From Candidatus Allofournierella merdigallinarum (lineage in GTDB: Bacteria > Bacillota > Clostridia > Oscillospirales > Ruminococcaceae): DNA of 47,479 bases. The translations under genes were made by a program, and so were the position numbers. Below, in pieces: positions 25,005 to 33,633 of the stretch (the first letter of the stretch is position 1; the number at the start of each line of letters is the position of its first letter). The stretch spans positions 1 to 47,479 of the forward strand of contig DXAC01000107.1 of the NCBI GenBank assembly GCA_019117205.1. The letters run 5' to 3'. Under the pieces are notes generated by a model that did not search any database, was not told the origin of the DNA, and worked only from the letters and a program-made list of their open reading frames with translations.

Positions 25005-25412
25005 ATGATTAAACTGATCGTTGGCACCAAAGGCACCGGCAAGACCAAGACGATGATCGATCACATCAACACCGTGACCAAGACCACCACCGGCAACGTG
25101 GTGGTGCTGGAAAAGTCCATGCAGCTGACTTTCGACATCGACCATGCCGCCCGCCTTGTGGACCTTGACGGATACAATATCAGCGGCTACGAGATGCTCT
25201 ACGGCTTTGTGGCGGGCGTTCTGGCCGGCAACTACGACATCACCGAGATGTTCATCGACGGCATCCTGAAGACCTGCAACCACGACCTGGAGGGCCTGGG
25301 CGCGTTCCTGGCCAAGGTGGAGGGCCTGGCCGCCACCGCCGGCACCAACGTGACCATCACCATCTCCGCGGCGGTGGAAGACCTGCCCGAGAACGTGAAA
25401 AAGTACCTGTAA
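25005..25412 (+). CDS. Small P-loop protein of unknown function
   Basis: The 135-aa product starts MIKLIVGTKGTGKT, a Walker A loop at residues 7-14 (GTKGTGKT). There is no clear Walker B, but the hydrophobic strand ITEMFIDGIL (about 78-88) could serve as one. A complete AAA or kinase domain is usually 180 residues or more, so this is a minimal nucleotide-binding fold. It is soluble, with no cysteines except C90 and no membrane segment. Strong AAAGGAGG ribosome binding site. I recognise the type as a short conserved Clostridia protein, without known function. Confidence 0.85.
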   Translation: MIKLIVGTKGTGKTKTMIDHINTVTKTTTGNVVVLEKSMQLTFDIDHAARLVDLDGYNISGYEMLYGFVAGVLAGNYDITEMFIDGILKTCNHDLEGLGAFLAKVEGLAATAGTNVTITISAAVEDLPENVKKYL

Positions 25413-25435
25413 GGGCAAAAAGGCAAGCGTTGAGG

Positions 25436-25464
25436 GCGGGAGCCAAAAAGTTGGCTCCCGCTTT
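25436..25464 (+). terminator. Terminator after the small P-loop gene
   Basis: An 11-bp perfect stem (25436-25446 with 25451-25461) with an AAAG loop is followed by TTT. Confidence 0.8.
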
Positions 25465-25475
25465 CAAATTATCTA

Positions 25476-25504
25476 TTGACAAAGCAGGGCGCATTGGATA
25501 TAAT
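25476..25504 (+). promoter_or_regulatory. Perfect consensus promoter of yceD-rpmF
   Basis: TTGACA (25476-25481) and TATAAT (25499-25504) with 17 bases between them; both boxes match the housekeeping consensus exactly. Confidence 0.93.
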
Positions 25505-25532
25505 AATCAGGCGGCCTTTTTAGAGGTGAAGT

Positions 25533-26051
25533 ATGCGTTTTGACCTGAAACAGTTCCTCCGCACCGGGCGGGTGCCCTACGAGGCGCCGCTGGAATGTGA
25601 CCTGGCCGGCTTCGACTGGCCGGGCTACACGCTGGAAAAACCGGTGGAGGGCAGTTTTCGCGCAGAGCTTGACCCCGACGGCAGAGCAGAGGTGAAGCTG
25701 GCGGTGCGCGCTTCGGTGACCGCCCCCTGCGCCCGCTGCCTGGAGGACGCGTGTTATGCCTGCGAGATCCTGCGGAGCTGGACCATCGGCCCCAAAGAGC
25801 TCGCGGACAACGAGTGGGAGCTTCCCATCGGCGACACCGGCGTGCTGGACGTGGACGAGCTGGTGTTTCAGGAGCTGGTGCTGGAGATCCCCCCGGTGCT
25901 GCTGTGCAGCCCGGACTGTCAGGGGCTATGCCCCGTTTGCGGACGACCTAAAGCGGCAGGCTGTTCCTGCTGTGCGCAAGAGGCCGAGACGCCTGCCGCA
26001 AACCAAGGGCTTGCTATATTAAAACAACTGCTGAGCGAAGATTCACATTAG
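25533..26051 (+). CDS. YceD/DUF177 family protein
   Basis: The 172-aa product is a DUF177 (YceD) protein: a beta-rich N-terminal part, the CARCLEDACYAC centre and a C-terminal zinc-binding motif (CSPDCQGLCPVCG). The family is nearly always encoded just before rpmF and is implicated in large-subunit rRNA or L32 accumulation; in plants a homologue is needed for 23S rRNA processing. Here rpmF follows after 14 bases. An unusual CSCC cluster near the C-terminus adds two further cysteines. Start at 25533 after GAGGTG. Confidence 0.92.
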   Translation: MRFDLKQFLRTGRVPYEAPLECDLAGFDWPGYTLEKPVEGSFRAELDPDGRAEVKLAVRASVTAPCARCLEDACYACEILRSWTIGPKELADNEWELPIGDTGVLDVDELVFQELVLEIPPVLLCSPDCQGLCPVCGRPKAAGCSCCAQEAETPAANQGLAILKQLLSEDSH

Positions 26052-26065
26052 AGGAGGTGCTTAAA

Positions 26066-26248
26066 ATGGCAGTACCCAAGAGAAAGGTTTCCAAGGCACG
26101 GCGCGACAAGCGTCGCTCCTCTGTGTGGAAGCTGGAGGCCCCCGCCCTGGTGAAATGCAGCCAGTGCGGCGAGTACAAGCTCCCCCATCAGGTATGCGGC
26201 AACTGCGGCTACTACAAGGGCAAGGAAATCATCAAAAAGGAAGCGTGA
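26066..26248 (+). CDS. rpmF: 50S ribosomal protein L32
   Basis: The 60-aa product starts MAVPKRKVSKARRDKRR, the L32 signature, and has a four-cysteine zinc ribbon (CSQC and CGNC), so it is the zinc-containing paralogue type. Start after GAGGAGG. Last gene of the yceD-rpmF transcript. Confidence 0.97.
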   Translation: MAVPKRKVSKARRDKRRSSVWKLEAPALVKCSQCGEYKLPHQVCGNCGYYKGKEIIKKEA

Positions 26249-26267
26249 TCCGCTTCCCGAAAACGTA

Positions 26268-26295
26268 AGGGGAGGGCAGCGCCTTCCCCTTTTTT
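26268..26295 (+). terminator. Terminator after rpmF
   Basis: A 9-bp stem (26268-26276 with 26282-26290, one G-T pair) is followed by a run of six T. Confidence 0.83.
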
Positions 26296-26328
26296 CGTGG
26301 ACAGGCCCGCGCAGAGGAGGCTGGCAAG

Positions 26329-27645
26329 ATGGCGGTACGCATCAAGAGCGTGGACAAGGGCTCCGCGGCGGAGGCGGCGGGGCTGAAAGCGGGGGACACC
26401 CTGCTCAGCGCCGACGGCAACGAGATCAACGATATGCTGGACTACCAGTTCTACACCTCCGGGCCCCAGCTCTCGCTGGCGGTGCAGCGGGGCGGGCGCC
26501 TGGACTACCTCCAGGTGGAAAAGGGCGAGTACGAGCCCTTTGGGTGCGAGTTCGAGACCTACCTCATCGACAAAAAGCACTCCTGCGCCAACCACTGCAT
26601 GTTCTGCTTCATCGACCAGCTGCCCAAGGGCCTGCGGGAGAGCCTTTATTTCAAGGACGACGACGAGCGGCTGTCCTTTCTGTTCGGCAACTACATCACC
26701 CTGACCAACCTCTCCGAGCGGGAGGCCGCCCGCATCATCAAGATGCGCATTTCCCCCATCAATATCTCGGTGCACACCACCGACCCGGACCTGCGGGTGC
26801 GGATGATGGCCAACAAAAACGCCGGCAGCACCCTGGCCTACCTGGAGCAGTTCGCCCGGGCGGGCATCCAGATGAACTTCCAGCTGGTGCTCTGCCGGGG
26901 GGTCAACGACGGCCCGGCGCTGGAAAAGAGCCTGGCGGACCTGAGCGCCCTTTACCCGGCGGTGCAGAGCATCGCGGCGGTGCCCAGCGGCCTCACCCGC
27001 TACCGCAAGGGCCTGTACCCCCTGACCCCCTACGACGCCGCCTCCAGCCGCCAGGTGCTGGACATCCTGGAGCACTGGGGCAACCTGTGCAAGGAGAAAT
27101 ACGGCATCCGCCTTGTGTACCCCGGCGACGAGTGGTACCTGGCCGCCGGGCGGCCCATCCCCCCGGACGCCTTTTACGAGGACTATCCCCAGCTGGAGAA
27201 CGGGGTGGGCATGTGGCGGCTGTTCAGCGAGGAGTTCGCCGCCGCGCTGGAGCACCACAAGCAGCGCTGGCCGCTGCTGCCCCGGCGCATGGACCTGGTC
27301 ACCGGCACCCTGGCGGCCCCCCTCATCACCCAGGCGGCGCAGGCGCTGAGCCGGCGGTATCCCCGGCTCAAGCTCACGGTGCATCCCATCCGCAACGACT
27401 TTTTCGGGGGCAACGTGAGCGTGGCGGGCCTGGTCACCGCCACCGACATCGCGGCCCAGTGCAGGGGCAAGCTGAAAAGCCGGCACCTGGGGGTGCCCGA
27501 GGTGATGCTGCGGGATGAAAAGGACCGCTTTCTGGACGACTGGACCATCCAAAAGCTGGAAAAGGCCCTGGGGGTAAAGGTACACATCCTGCCCTGCGGC
27601 GGCGGTGCGCTGGCCGAGACCCTGCTTGCGCCCCGGCTGCCCTGA
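26329..27645 (+). CDS. PDZ / radical-SAM / DUF512 protein
   Basis: The 438-aa product starts with a PDZ-like domain (residues 1-65: GSAAEAAGLKAGDTLLSADG), then a radical-SAM domain with the cluster motif C86-x3-C90-x2-C93 in HSCANHCMFCFIDQLP, and ends in DUF512 (from about 285). The family is widespread in Clostridia and cyanobacteria, where it is annotated only as a putative Fe-S oxidoreductase. PDZ fused to radical SAM suggests the substrate is a protein C-terminus or peptide, but this is inference. The start follows AGAGGAGG. It sits 29 bases before der and is probably cotranscribed with it, a conserved neighbourhood in Clostridia. Confidence 0.88.
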   Translation: MAVRIKSVDKGSAAEAAGLKAGDTLLSADGNEINDMLDYQFYTSGPQLSLAVQRGGRLDYLQVEKGEYEPFGCEFETYLIDKKHSCANHCMFCFIDQLPKGLRESLYFKDDDERLSFLFGNYITLTNLSEREAARIIKMRISPINISVHTTDPDLRVRMMANKNAGSTLAYLEQFARAGIQMNFQLVLCRGVNDGPALEKSLADLSALYPAVQSIAAVPSGLTRYRKGLYPLTPYDAASSRQVLDILEHWGNLCKEKYGIRLVYPGDEWYLAAGRPIPPDAFYEDYPQLENGVGMWRLFSEEFAAALEHHKQRWPLLPRRMDLVTGTLAAPLITQAAQALSRRYPRLKLTVHPIRNDFFGGNVSVAGLVTATDIAAQCRGKLKSRHLGVPEVMLRDEKDRFLDDWTIQKLEKALGVKVHILPCGGGALAETLLAPRLP

Positions 27646-27674
27646 AACGCGAGACCCAAAAGGGAGGAAAAACC

Positions 27675-29006
27675 ATGGGAAAACCCATCGTGGCGGTGGT
27701 CGGCCGGCCCAATGTGGGCAAGTCGACCCTGTTCAATAAACTCATCGGCCAGCGGCTGGCCATCGTGGAGGACACCCCCGGCGTCACCCGGGACCGCATT
27801 TTCGGCGAGTGCGAGTGGCAGAACCACGAATTCCTGCTGGTGGACACCGGCGGCATCGACCCCAACGAGGCGGACGGCATCCTGGCCCACATCCGCCAGC
27901 AGGCCCAGGTGGCCATCGACGCGGCGGACTGCATCGTCATGGTCACCGACATCAACGCCGGCGTCACCGCCCAGGACCGGGACGTGGCCGCCCTGCTCAT
28001 GCGCAGCGGAAAGCCGGTGGTGCTGGCGGTGAACAAGTGCGACAAGGTGGGCGAGCCGCCGCTGGAGCTCTACGACTTTTACAGCCTGGGGCTGGGGGAG
28101 GTGTTCCCGGTGTCCAGCGTCCACGGCCACGGCACCGGCGATCTGCTGGACGCGGTGTGCGCCCACCTGCCGGATGCCGCCGGCGACGAGGGCGAGGACG
28201 AGCGGATCACCGTGGCGGTGATCGGCCGGCCCAACGTGGGCAAATCCAGCCTGGTGAACTACATCCTGGGCGAGGAGCGAATGATCGTGGCCAACGAGGC
28301 GGGCACCACCCGGGACGCCATCGACAGCCATGTGGACAACCAGTACGGCAGCTTCGTCTTCACCGACACCGCCGGCCTGCGCAAGCGGGGCAAGGTAGAG
28401 GAGGGGGTCGAGCGGTACAGCGTGCTGCGGAGCCTGGCGGCGGTGGAGCGCAGCCGTGTGTGCGTGATCATGATCGACGCGGTGGAGGGCTTCACCGAGC
28501 AGGACAGCAAGGTGGCCGGCTACGCCCACGAGCAGGGCAAGGCCTGCATCATTGCGGTGAACAAGTGGGACGCGGTGGAAAAGGACGACAAGACCATGGA
28601 CACCGTGCGCAAGAAGCTGATGAACGATTTCAGCTTCATGAGCTACGCCCCCATCATCTTCATCAGCGCCAAGACCGGCCAGCGGGTGGACCGGCTGTTC
28701 CAGCTCATCAAGTACGTGGACGAGCAGAACGCCCTGCGGGTGACCACCGGTATGCTCAACGAGCTGCTGGCCCGGGCCACCGCCCGGGTGCAGCCTCCCA
28801 GCGACAAGGGCCGCCGGCTGAAGATCTACTATATGACCCAGATCTCCACCCGCCCGCCCACATTCGTCTGCTTTGTGAACCGGAAAGACCTGTTCCACTT
28901 CTCCTACCAGCGCTATATCGAAAACCAGATCCGGGAGACTTTCGGGCTGGAGGGCACCCCGGTGCGGCTGATCGTCCGGGAGCGGGGCGACGGCAGCACC
29001 AAGTGA
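27675..29006 (+). CDS. der: GTPase Der (EngA)
   Basis: The 443-aa product has two consecutive GTPase domains, with G1 motifs GRPNVGKST near residue 10 and GRPNVGKSS near 183, NKCD and NKWD as G4 motifs, and a C-terminal KH-like domain (about 355-443). Der is needed for 50S assembly. Start after GGGAGG. It is flanked by the radical-SAM gene and plsY, 35 bases downstream, probably one transcript. Confidence 0.97.
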   Translation: MGKPIVAVVGRPNVGKSTLFNKLIGQRLAIVEDTPGVTRDRIFGECEWQNHEFLLVDTGGIDPNEADGILAHIRQQAQVAIDAADCIVMVTDINAGVTAQDRDVAALLMRSGKPVVLAVNKCDKVGEPPLELYDFYSLGLGEVFPVSSVHGHGTGDLLDAVCAHLPDAAGDEGEDERITVAVIGRPNVGKSSLVNYILGEERMIVANEAGTTRDAIDSHVDNQYGSFVFTDTAGLRKRGKVEEGVERYSVLRSLAAVERSRVCVIMIDAVEGFTEQDSKVAGYAHEQGKACIIAVNKWDAVEKDDKTMDTVRKKLMNDFSFMSYAPIIFISAKTGQRVDRLFQLIKYVDEQNALRVTTGMLNELLARATARVQPPSDKGRRLKIYYMTQISTRPPTFVCFVNRKDLFHFSYQRYIENQIRETFGLEGTPVRLIVRERGDGSTK

Positions 29007-29041
29007 CCGCGGCTTGACCGAGACAACGGGAGGGACCAAAC

Positions 29042-29701
29042 ATGACGCTTAACATGATCGTGATCCTGCTGCTGGCCGCCGCCTTTGTGGTGGGGTATCT
29101 CTTCGGCAGCCTGAACTTCGGGGTGATCGTCAGCCGCCTTGTCTACCACGAGGACATCCGCACCAAGGGCAGCGGCAACGCCGGCACCACCAACATCCTG
29201 CGCACCTACGGCAAAAAGGCCGCCGCCCTCACCCTGGCGGGGGACATGCTCAAGGGGGTCGCGGCGGTGGTGTTCTGCCGCTGGGCGGGGATGCTGATCA
29301 CCGGCGGCGTGGAGGTGAACGGCGTCTACGCCGGCTACATCGCCGCCATCGGCGCGGTGTGCGGCCATCTGTGGCCGGTGTGGTTCGGCTTCAGGGGCGG
29401 CAAAGGGGTGGCCGTGGCCGCCGGAGCCATCCTGGCCAGCGAGCCGGTGGTGCTGCTGGCGCTGGCGGTGGTGTTCTTCACCCTGGCCTTTGCCACCCGC
29501 ATCGTCAGCCTGGCCTCGGTGACGGTGGCGGTGCTCTATCCCATCTTCACCGGCCTGTACAGCTGGTACGCCGGGCGGGACATCCTCTTCACCACCCTCT
29601 GCGCCCTGGTCATGGGCCTGCTGGTGATCTGGATGCACCGGGCGAACATCCAGCGGCTGGCAAACGGCACCGAGTACCGCTTCGGCGAAAAGAAAAAGTG
29701 A
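29042..29701 (+). CDS. plsY: Glycerol-3-phosphate acyltransferase PlsY
   Basis: The 219-aa integral membrane enzyme transfers the acyl group of acyl-phosphate to glycerol-3-phosphate, the first step of phospholipid synthesis. Motifs are GSGNAGTTNILR (phosphate site), GHLWPVWFGFRGGKGVA and the ATRIVSLAS stretch, within about seven helices. The family usually spans about 200 residues; this one has a slightly longer, basic C-terminus. Start after GGGAGG, following der as in many Firmicutes. Confidence 0.96.
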   Translation: MTLNMIVILLLAAAFVVGYLFGSLNFGVIVSRLVYHEDIRTKGSGNAGTTNILRTYGKKAAALTLAGDMLKGVAAVVFCRWAGMLITGGVEVNGVYAGYIAAIGAVCGHLWPVWFGFRGGKGVAVAAGAILASEPVVLLALAVVFFTLAFATRIVSLASVTVAVLYPIFTGLYSWYAGRDILFTTLCALVMGLLVIWMHRANIQRLANGTEYRFGEKKK

Positions 29702-29702
29702 G

Positions 29703-29731
29703 AAAAGGCCCGGCTCTGCGCCGGGCCTTTT
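29703..29731 (+). terminator. Terminator after plsY
   Basis: An 11-bp stem (29703-29713 with 29721-29731) includes A4 and T4 flanks. It ends only four bases before the ribosome binding site of the next gene, so read-through into it could be regulated by the hairpin. Confidence 0.75.
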
Positions 29732-29750
29732 GCAAAGGGGGAGAACACCC

Positions 29751-30701
29751 GTGGAGATCCTGGTCACCCTGCCGCTGAACGAAGAGCAGCGGGCGCTGCT
29801 GGCCGCCGCCGCCCCGGGCCATGCCCTGCGCTATCTGGAAAAGGAGCGGCTGGGCCCGGAGGAGCTGGAAAAGGCCCAGATCATCCTGGGCAACCTGGCA
29901 CAGCCGGGCCAGCTGGCTTTTTGCAAAAACCTGCGCTGGATCCAGCTGAACAACGCAGGCACCGAGGGCTATTGCGAGCGGCTGCCCCGGGGGGCGCTGC
30001 TCACCAACGCCACCGGAGCCTACGGCCCGGTGATGGCGGAGTACATGGTGGGGGCGGTGCTGTCCCTGTTCTGGCACAGCGCCGATTACTGCCGGCAGCA
30101 GGCCCGCCGCTGCTGGCACAAGCTGGGCCACGCCCGGGTCATTGCCGGCAGCACCGTGCTGGTGGTGGGCCTGGGGGACATCGGCAGCGCCTTTGGCCGG
30201 CGGATGGCCGCGCTGGGGGCCACGGTGTACGGCGTCCGGCGCCGGGGCGGCCGGGCCCCCGACTGGCTGGCGGGTCTCGTCGGCCCCGAGGGGCTGGACG
30301 AGCTGCTGCCCAAGGCGGACGTGGTGGCGCTGTGCCTGCCGGGGAACGCCGACACCCGCCACACCCTGAACAGGCGGCGCATCGGCCTTTTGAAACAGGA
30401 CGCGGTGGTGGTCAACGTGGGCCGGGGCAGCGCGGTGGACACCGACGCCCTGTGCGAGGCGCTGTACGCCGGGCGGCTGGGAGGCGCGGCGCTGGACGTC
30501 ACCGACCCGGAGCCCCTGCCGCCGGACCATCCCCTGTGGGCCGCGCCGAACACCTGCATCACCCCCCACATCGCCGGGGGTTACGCCCAGCCCCAGACTT
30601 TGCAGCGGGTGGCGGATCTGTGCGCGGACAACCTGCGCCGGTATCTGGCGGGGCAGGAGCTGCGCAGCGTGGTGGACCTTGCCACCGGCTACGCCCGCTA
30701 A
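29751..30701 (+). CDS. D-isomer 2-hydroxyacid dehydrogenase
   Basis: The 316-aa NAD-dependent enzyme has the nucleotide-binding GLGDIG loop near residue 145, and the catalytic triad in NVGRGS (Arg), DPEPLPPDHPLW (Glu) and TPHIAGG (His). The N-terminal half is more divergent, as in GhrA-like and phosphoglycerate-dehydrogenase-like proteins. Substrate unknown. I chose the GTG at 29751 because AAGGGGGAG precedes it by seven bases; a TTG at 29730 lies inside the terminator. No promoter is evident between the plsY terminator and the start. Confidence 0.88.
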   Translation: MEILVTLPLNEEQRALLAAAAPGHALRYLEKERLGPEELEKAQIILGNLAQPGQLAFCKNLRWIQLNNAGTEGYCERLPRGALLTNATGAYGPVMAEYMVGAVLSLFWHSADYCRQQARRCWHKLGHARVIAGSTVLVVGLGDIGSAFGRRMAALGATVYGVRRRGGRAPDWLAGLVGPEGLDELLPKADVVALCLPGNADTRHTLNRRRIGLLKQDAVVVNVGRGSAVDTDALCEALYAGRLGGAALDVTDPEPLPPDHPLWAAPNTCITPHIAGGYAQPQTLQRVADLCADNLRRYLAGQELRSVVDLATGYAR

Positions 30702-30712
30702 AAAACAAAAAT

Positions 30713-30758
30713 GCGCGCCGCTTCCGATGCCAAAGGGCAGGGGAGCGGCGCGCTTTTT
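30713..30758. terminator. Bidirectional terminator between dehydrogenase and comM-like gene
   Basis: A 13-bp stem (30713-30725 with 30741-30753, one G-T pair) has A-rich sequence on the left and T5 on the right. Confidence 0.85.
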
Positions 30759-32287
30759 CATTTGTCGTACCAGTATTTCCGGTCCAGGCTGCGGTATTGC
30801 AGCGCCTCCGCCAGATGGGCCGCGCCGATCTCCTCGCAGCCGGCCAGGTCGGCGATGGTGCGGCTCACTTTCAGGATGCGGTCGTAGGCACGGGCGGAGA
30901 GGCCCAGGCGGTCGAAGGCGTTTTGCAGCAGGGCGGCCGCCGCCGCGTCCGGCTGGCAGAAGCGGCGCAGCAGCCGGCCGGAGAGCTGGGCGTTGCAGCT
31001 CACCCCCAGGCCCTGGTAGCGCTTTGTCTGTATCGCCCGGGCGGCCAGCACCCGCTTGCGGATGTCGGCGCTGCACTCGCTTTTCTCCCGGCTGGAGATC
31101 TCGCTGTACTGCACCGGGCCCACCTCCACGTGCAGGTCGATCCGGTCCAGCAGCGGGCCGCTGATCCGCCGGCGATAGCTCTCGATGGCGCTGGGAGTGC
31201 AGGTGCAGGCCCGGGTGGGATGCCCGAAGTAGCCGCACTTGCAGGGGTTCATGGCCGCCAGCAGGATGAACCGGCTGGGCCAGGTGACGGTTGCCGCCGC
31301 CCGGCTCACGGTGACCTGGCCGTCCTCCACCGGCTGGCGCAGCACCTCCAGCACGTCCCGGTGGAACTCCGGCAGCTCGTCCAGGAACAAAACGCCGTTG
31401 TGGGCCAGGCTCACCTCGCCCGGCCGGGCGTTCGCCCCGCCGCCCGCCAGCGCCGCGCCGCTGACGCTGTGGTGGGGGCTTCGGAAAGGCCGCCGCTGCA
31501 CCAGGCCGCTGCCCGCCGGCAAAAGGCCCGCCACCGAGCAGATGGTGGTACACTCCACCGCCTCCTCCTGGGTCAGCGGCGGCAGGATGCCGGGCATCCG
31601 CTTGGCAAGCATACTCTTGCCGGTGCCCGGCGGGCCGATCATCAACAGGTTGTGGCCGCCGGCGGCGGCGATCTCCAGGGCCCGACGAGCCGCCAGCTGG
31701 CCCTTGACGTCGGCAAAATCCGGCGCGCCCGCGTCCTCCAGGGGCGCAAAGGGAACGCGCTCGGCCGCCGTCAGCGGGCTTTCGCCCCGCAGGTGGGCCA
31801 CCACCTGGTCGGCGCTGGCGGCCCCGTAGACGGTGAGCCCCTCCACCGCGGCGGCCTCGGCGGCGTTCTCCGCCGGCAGGAACAGCTCGGTGACCCCCGC
31901 GGCCGCGGCGGCCAGCGCCATGGGCAGGATGCCCGTCACCGGGCGCAGGGCCCCGTTCAGCGAAAGCTCTCCCACAAAGGCACGGGCGGGCGACACCGGC
32001 CCCAGCTGGCCGCTGGCGCACAAAAGGGCCAGCAGCACCGGCAGGTCGTACACCGGGCCGGTCTTTCGCAGCCGGGCGGGCGCCAGGTTCACGGTGATGC
32101 GGCTGGCGGGCCAGGCGTAGCCCAGGTTTTTCATGGCGCTTCGCACCCGGTCCGCCGCTTCCTTTACCGCGTTGTCCGGCAGGCCCACGATGCTGAACTG
32201 GGGCAGGCCGCCGCTGATGTCCGCCTCGGCGGTCACCGCGAAGCCGTCCAGGCCCTGCACCCCAAAGCTGTTTACCTTGGCAAACAT
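30758..32287 (-). CDS. YifB/ComM family Mg-chelatase-like ATPase
   Basis: The 509-aa product has an N-terminal Lon-protease-like domain (1-175: GLPQFSIVGLPDNAVKEAADRV), a Mg-chelatase-type AAA+ domain with Walker A GPPGTGKS at 218-225 and Walker B LFLDELPEF, and a C-terminal helical domain. ComM is a hexameric branch-migration helicase that helps integrate DNA taken up by transformation; in species without competence the role is unclear. CxC motifs in CKCGYFGHPTRACTC are typical for the family. Start at 32287 after GAGGTG. The chromate-type transporter genes lie 15 bases upstream on the same strand, so all three may share a transcript. Confidence 0.93.
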   Translation of the reverse strand: MFAKVNSFGVQGLDGFAVTAEADISGGLPQFSIVGLPDNAVKEAADRVRSAMKNLGYAWPASRITVNLAPARLRKTGPVYDLPVLLALLCASGQLGPVSPARAFVGELSLNGALRPVTGILPMALAAAAAGVTELFLPAENAAEAAAVEGLTVYGAASADQVVAHLRGESPLTAAERVPFAPLEDAGAPDFADVKGQLAARRALEIAAAGGHNLLMIGPPGTGKSMLAKRMPGILPPLTQEEAVECTTICSVAGLLPAGSGLVQRRPFRSPHHSVSGAALAGGGANARPGEVSLAHNGVLFLDELPEFHRDVLEVLRQPVEDGQVTVSRAAATVTWPSRFILLAAMNPCKCGYFGHPTRACTCTPSAIESYRRRISGPLLDRIDLHVEVGPVQYSEISSREKSECSADIRKRVLAARAIQTKRYQGLGVSCNAQLSGRLLRRFCQPDAAAAALLQNAFDRLGLSARAYDRILKVSRTIADLAGCEEIGAAHLAEALQYRSLDRKYWYDK

Positions 32288-32302
32288 ATCGTCACCTCGT
32301 CT

Positions 32303-32887
32303 TCAGGCGGGAAACTGGAACACGGCGCCCACCACGCCGGCCAGCACGATAAACACCACCGGATGTACCTTGGGCAGCTTGCGCTGGGCGATGAAGATGG
32401 CGACGCCCAGGATCACCGCCGGCCAGATCACCGCGCCGCCCCAGTCGCCCGCCTCGATGGCGGGCAGGCTCACCAAGGTGACCTCCGCCACGCTGACGCC
32501 GGCGGCGGCCACCAGCGCCACCGAGGCGGGGCGCAGGCCGTAAAGCCCTTTCTGCACCAGGGGGCTGTCCTTGAACCTGTTCAGCATCCGGGCGATGATC
32601 AGAATGATCACGATGGAGGGGGCGATCAGGCCCAGGGTGGCCACGATGCCGCCGGGCACCCCGGCGGTGATGTAGCCGGCGTAGGTGGCCATGTTGATGC
32701 CCAGCGCCCCCGGCGTGCTCTCGCTCACCGCGATCATGTTGGCCACGTCGGCGGCGGTGAACCAGCCGATGGTGTCCGCCATGTCGTACAAAAAAGGCAG
32801 GGTGGCAAGGCCGCCGCCGATGGCGAACAGGCCCACCTTGGCGAACTCGTAGAAAAGACGCAGCAGCGTCACAGCGTAAGCGGTCAT
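32303..32887 (-). CDS. Chromate transporter family protein, second half
   Basis: The 194-aa product is one half-size CHR domain: the family signature FAKVGLFAIGGGLATLPFL near the N-terminus, SESTPGALGINMATYAGY, and about five to six membrane segments. Half-size CHR proteins work as pairs. It overlaps the upstream half gene by four bases (ATGA). Chromate export is the named activity of the family, but many gut anaerobes carry it and the natural substrate is unknown. Confidence 0.9.
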   Translation of the reverse strand: MTAYAVTLLRLFYEFAKVGLFAIGGGLATLPFLYDMADTIGWFTAADVANMIAVSESTPGALGINMATYAGYITAGVPGGIVATLGLIAPSIVIILIIARMLNRFKDSPLVQKGLYGLRPASVALVAAAGVSVAEVTLVSLPAIEAGDWGGAVIWPAVILGVAIFIAQRKLPKVHPVVFIVLAGVVGAVFQFPA

Positions 32888-33447
32888 TTTTCCTCCTCCT
32901 TCTTTGCGCCGGGGGCCAGCAGCAGCCCGGCCAGCGCCGCCGCCACCACGTAGACGGCGGGGGAGATGCTCACCGGCAGAAGACCGCCGAACACCGACAG
33001 CAAAAAGATCACCAGGAAGATGGCAAGGGTGCGCTTGTCCAGCACCGACTTTTTCCACAGCCGCAGCACCGCGTTGAGGATCAGCACGCAGACGCACACC
33101 CGCACGCCGCCAAAGGCGCTTTTCACCACCGGATAGGTGAGCAGGTAGCCCAGGCCCGCCGCCACCAGCGACAGCAGGATGATGGGGAAAAAGGTGAAGC
33201 CAACGGTGGCGATGATGCCCCCCAAGGCCCCCTTGCGCTTGTTGCCGATGAAAGTGGACACGTTCACCGCGATGATGCCCGGGGTACACTGGCCGATGGC
33301 GAAATAGTCCGCCATCTCCTCCTCGGTGGCCCAGCCCCGCTTGTCCACGCACTCCCGCTGCAAGATGGGCAGCATGGCGTAGCCGCCCCCAAAGGTGACC
33401 CCGCCGATCTTGGCGAAAGTCCAGAACAGTTCAAAATATTCCCTCAA
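32884..33447 (-). CDS. Chromate transporter family protein, first half
   Basis: The 187-aa product carries the matching CHR signature FAKIGGVTFGGGYAMLPIL and GQCTPGIIAVNVSTFIGN with about five membrane segments. The frame has no ATG near the family start; the best start is TTG at 33447, ten bases after GGGAGG. The two halves are normally oriented opposite in the membrane. A TATACT box (33490-33485) upstream could be the -10 element, with no good -35. Confidence 0.87.
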   Translation of the reverse strand: MREYFELFWTFAKIGGVTFGGGYAMLPILQRECVDKRGWATEEEMADYFAIGQCTPGIIAVNVSTFIGNKRKGALGGIIATVGFTFFPIILLSLVAAGLGYLLTYPVVKSAFGGVRVCVCVLILNAVLRLWKKSVLDKRTLAIFLVIFLLSVFGGLLPVSISPAVYVVAAALAGLLLAPGAKKEEEK

Positions 33448-33544
33448 AAGAAAAGCGCCTCCCTGCACGGAAAATTCCTGTTTAAGTATAGCACAGCCCC
33501 CGGCAAAATGCCACCGCGCCGCCGGCGCCCGGCGCAGCTTTTTA

Positions 33545-33573
33545 TTGACAATCTCTTTCCGGCCCGCTACAAT
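33545..33573 (+). promoter_or_regulatory. Promoter of the phosphoglucomutase gene
   Basis: TTGACA (33545-33550) and TACAAT (33568-33573) are 17 bases apart. Confidence 0.85.
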
Positions 33574-33633
33574 AAATACAACTGGATACTTTCCACAAAA
33601 AGTGTCAAAAACAGGAAAAAGCAGGTGGAAATT

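Noticed and set aside
32303-33447. Chromate transporter broken by frameshift
   Set aside because: Two half-size proteins with complete CHR signatures and an ATGA overlap are the normal two-gene form, not a broken long gene.
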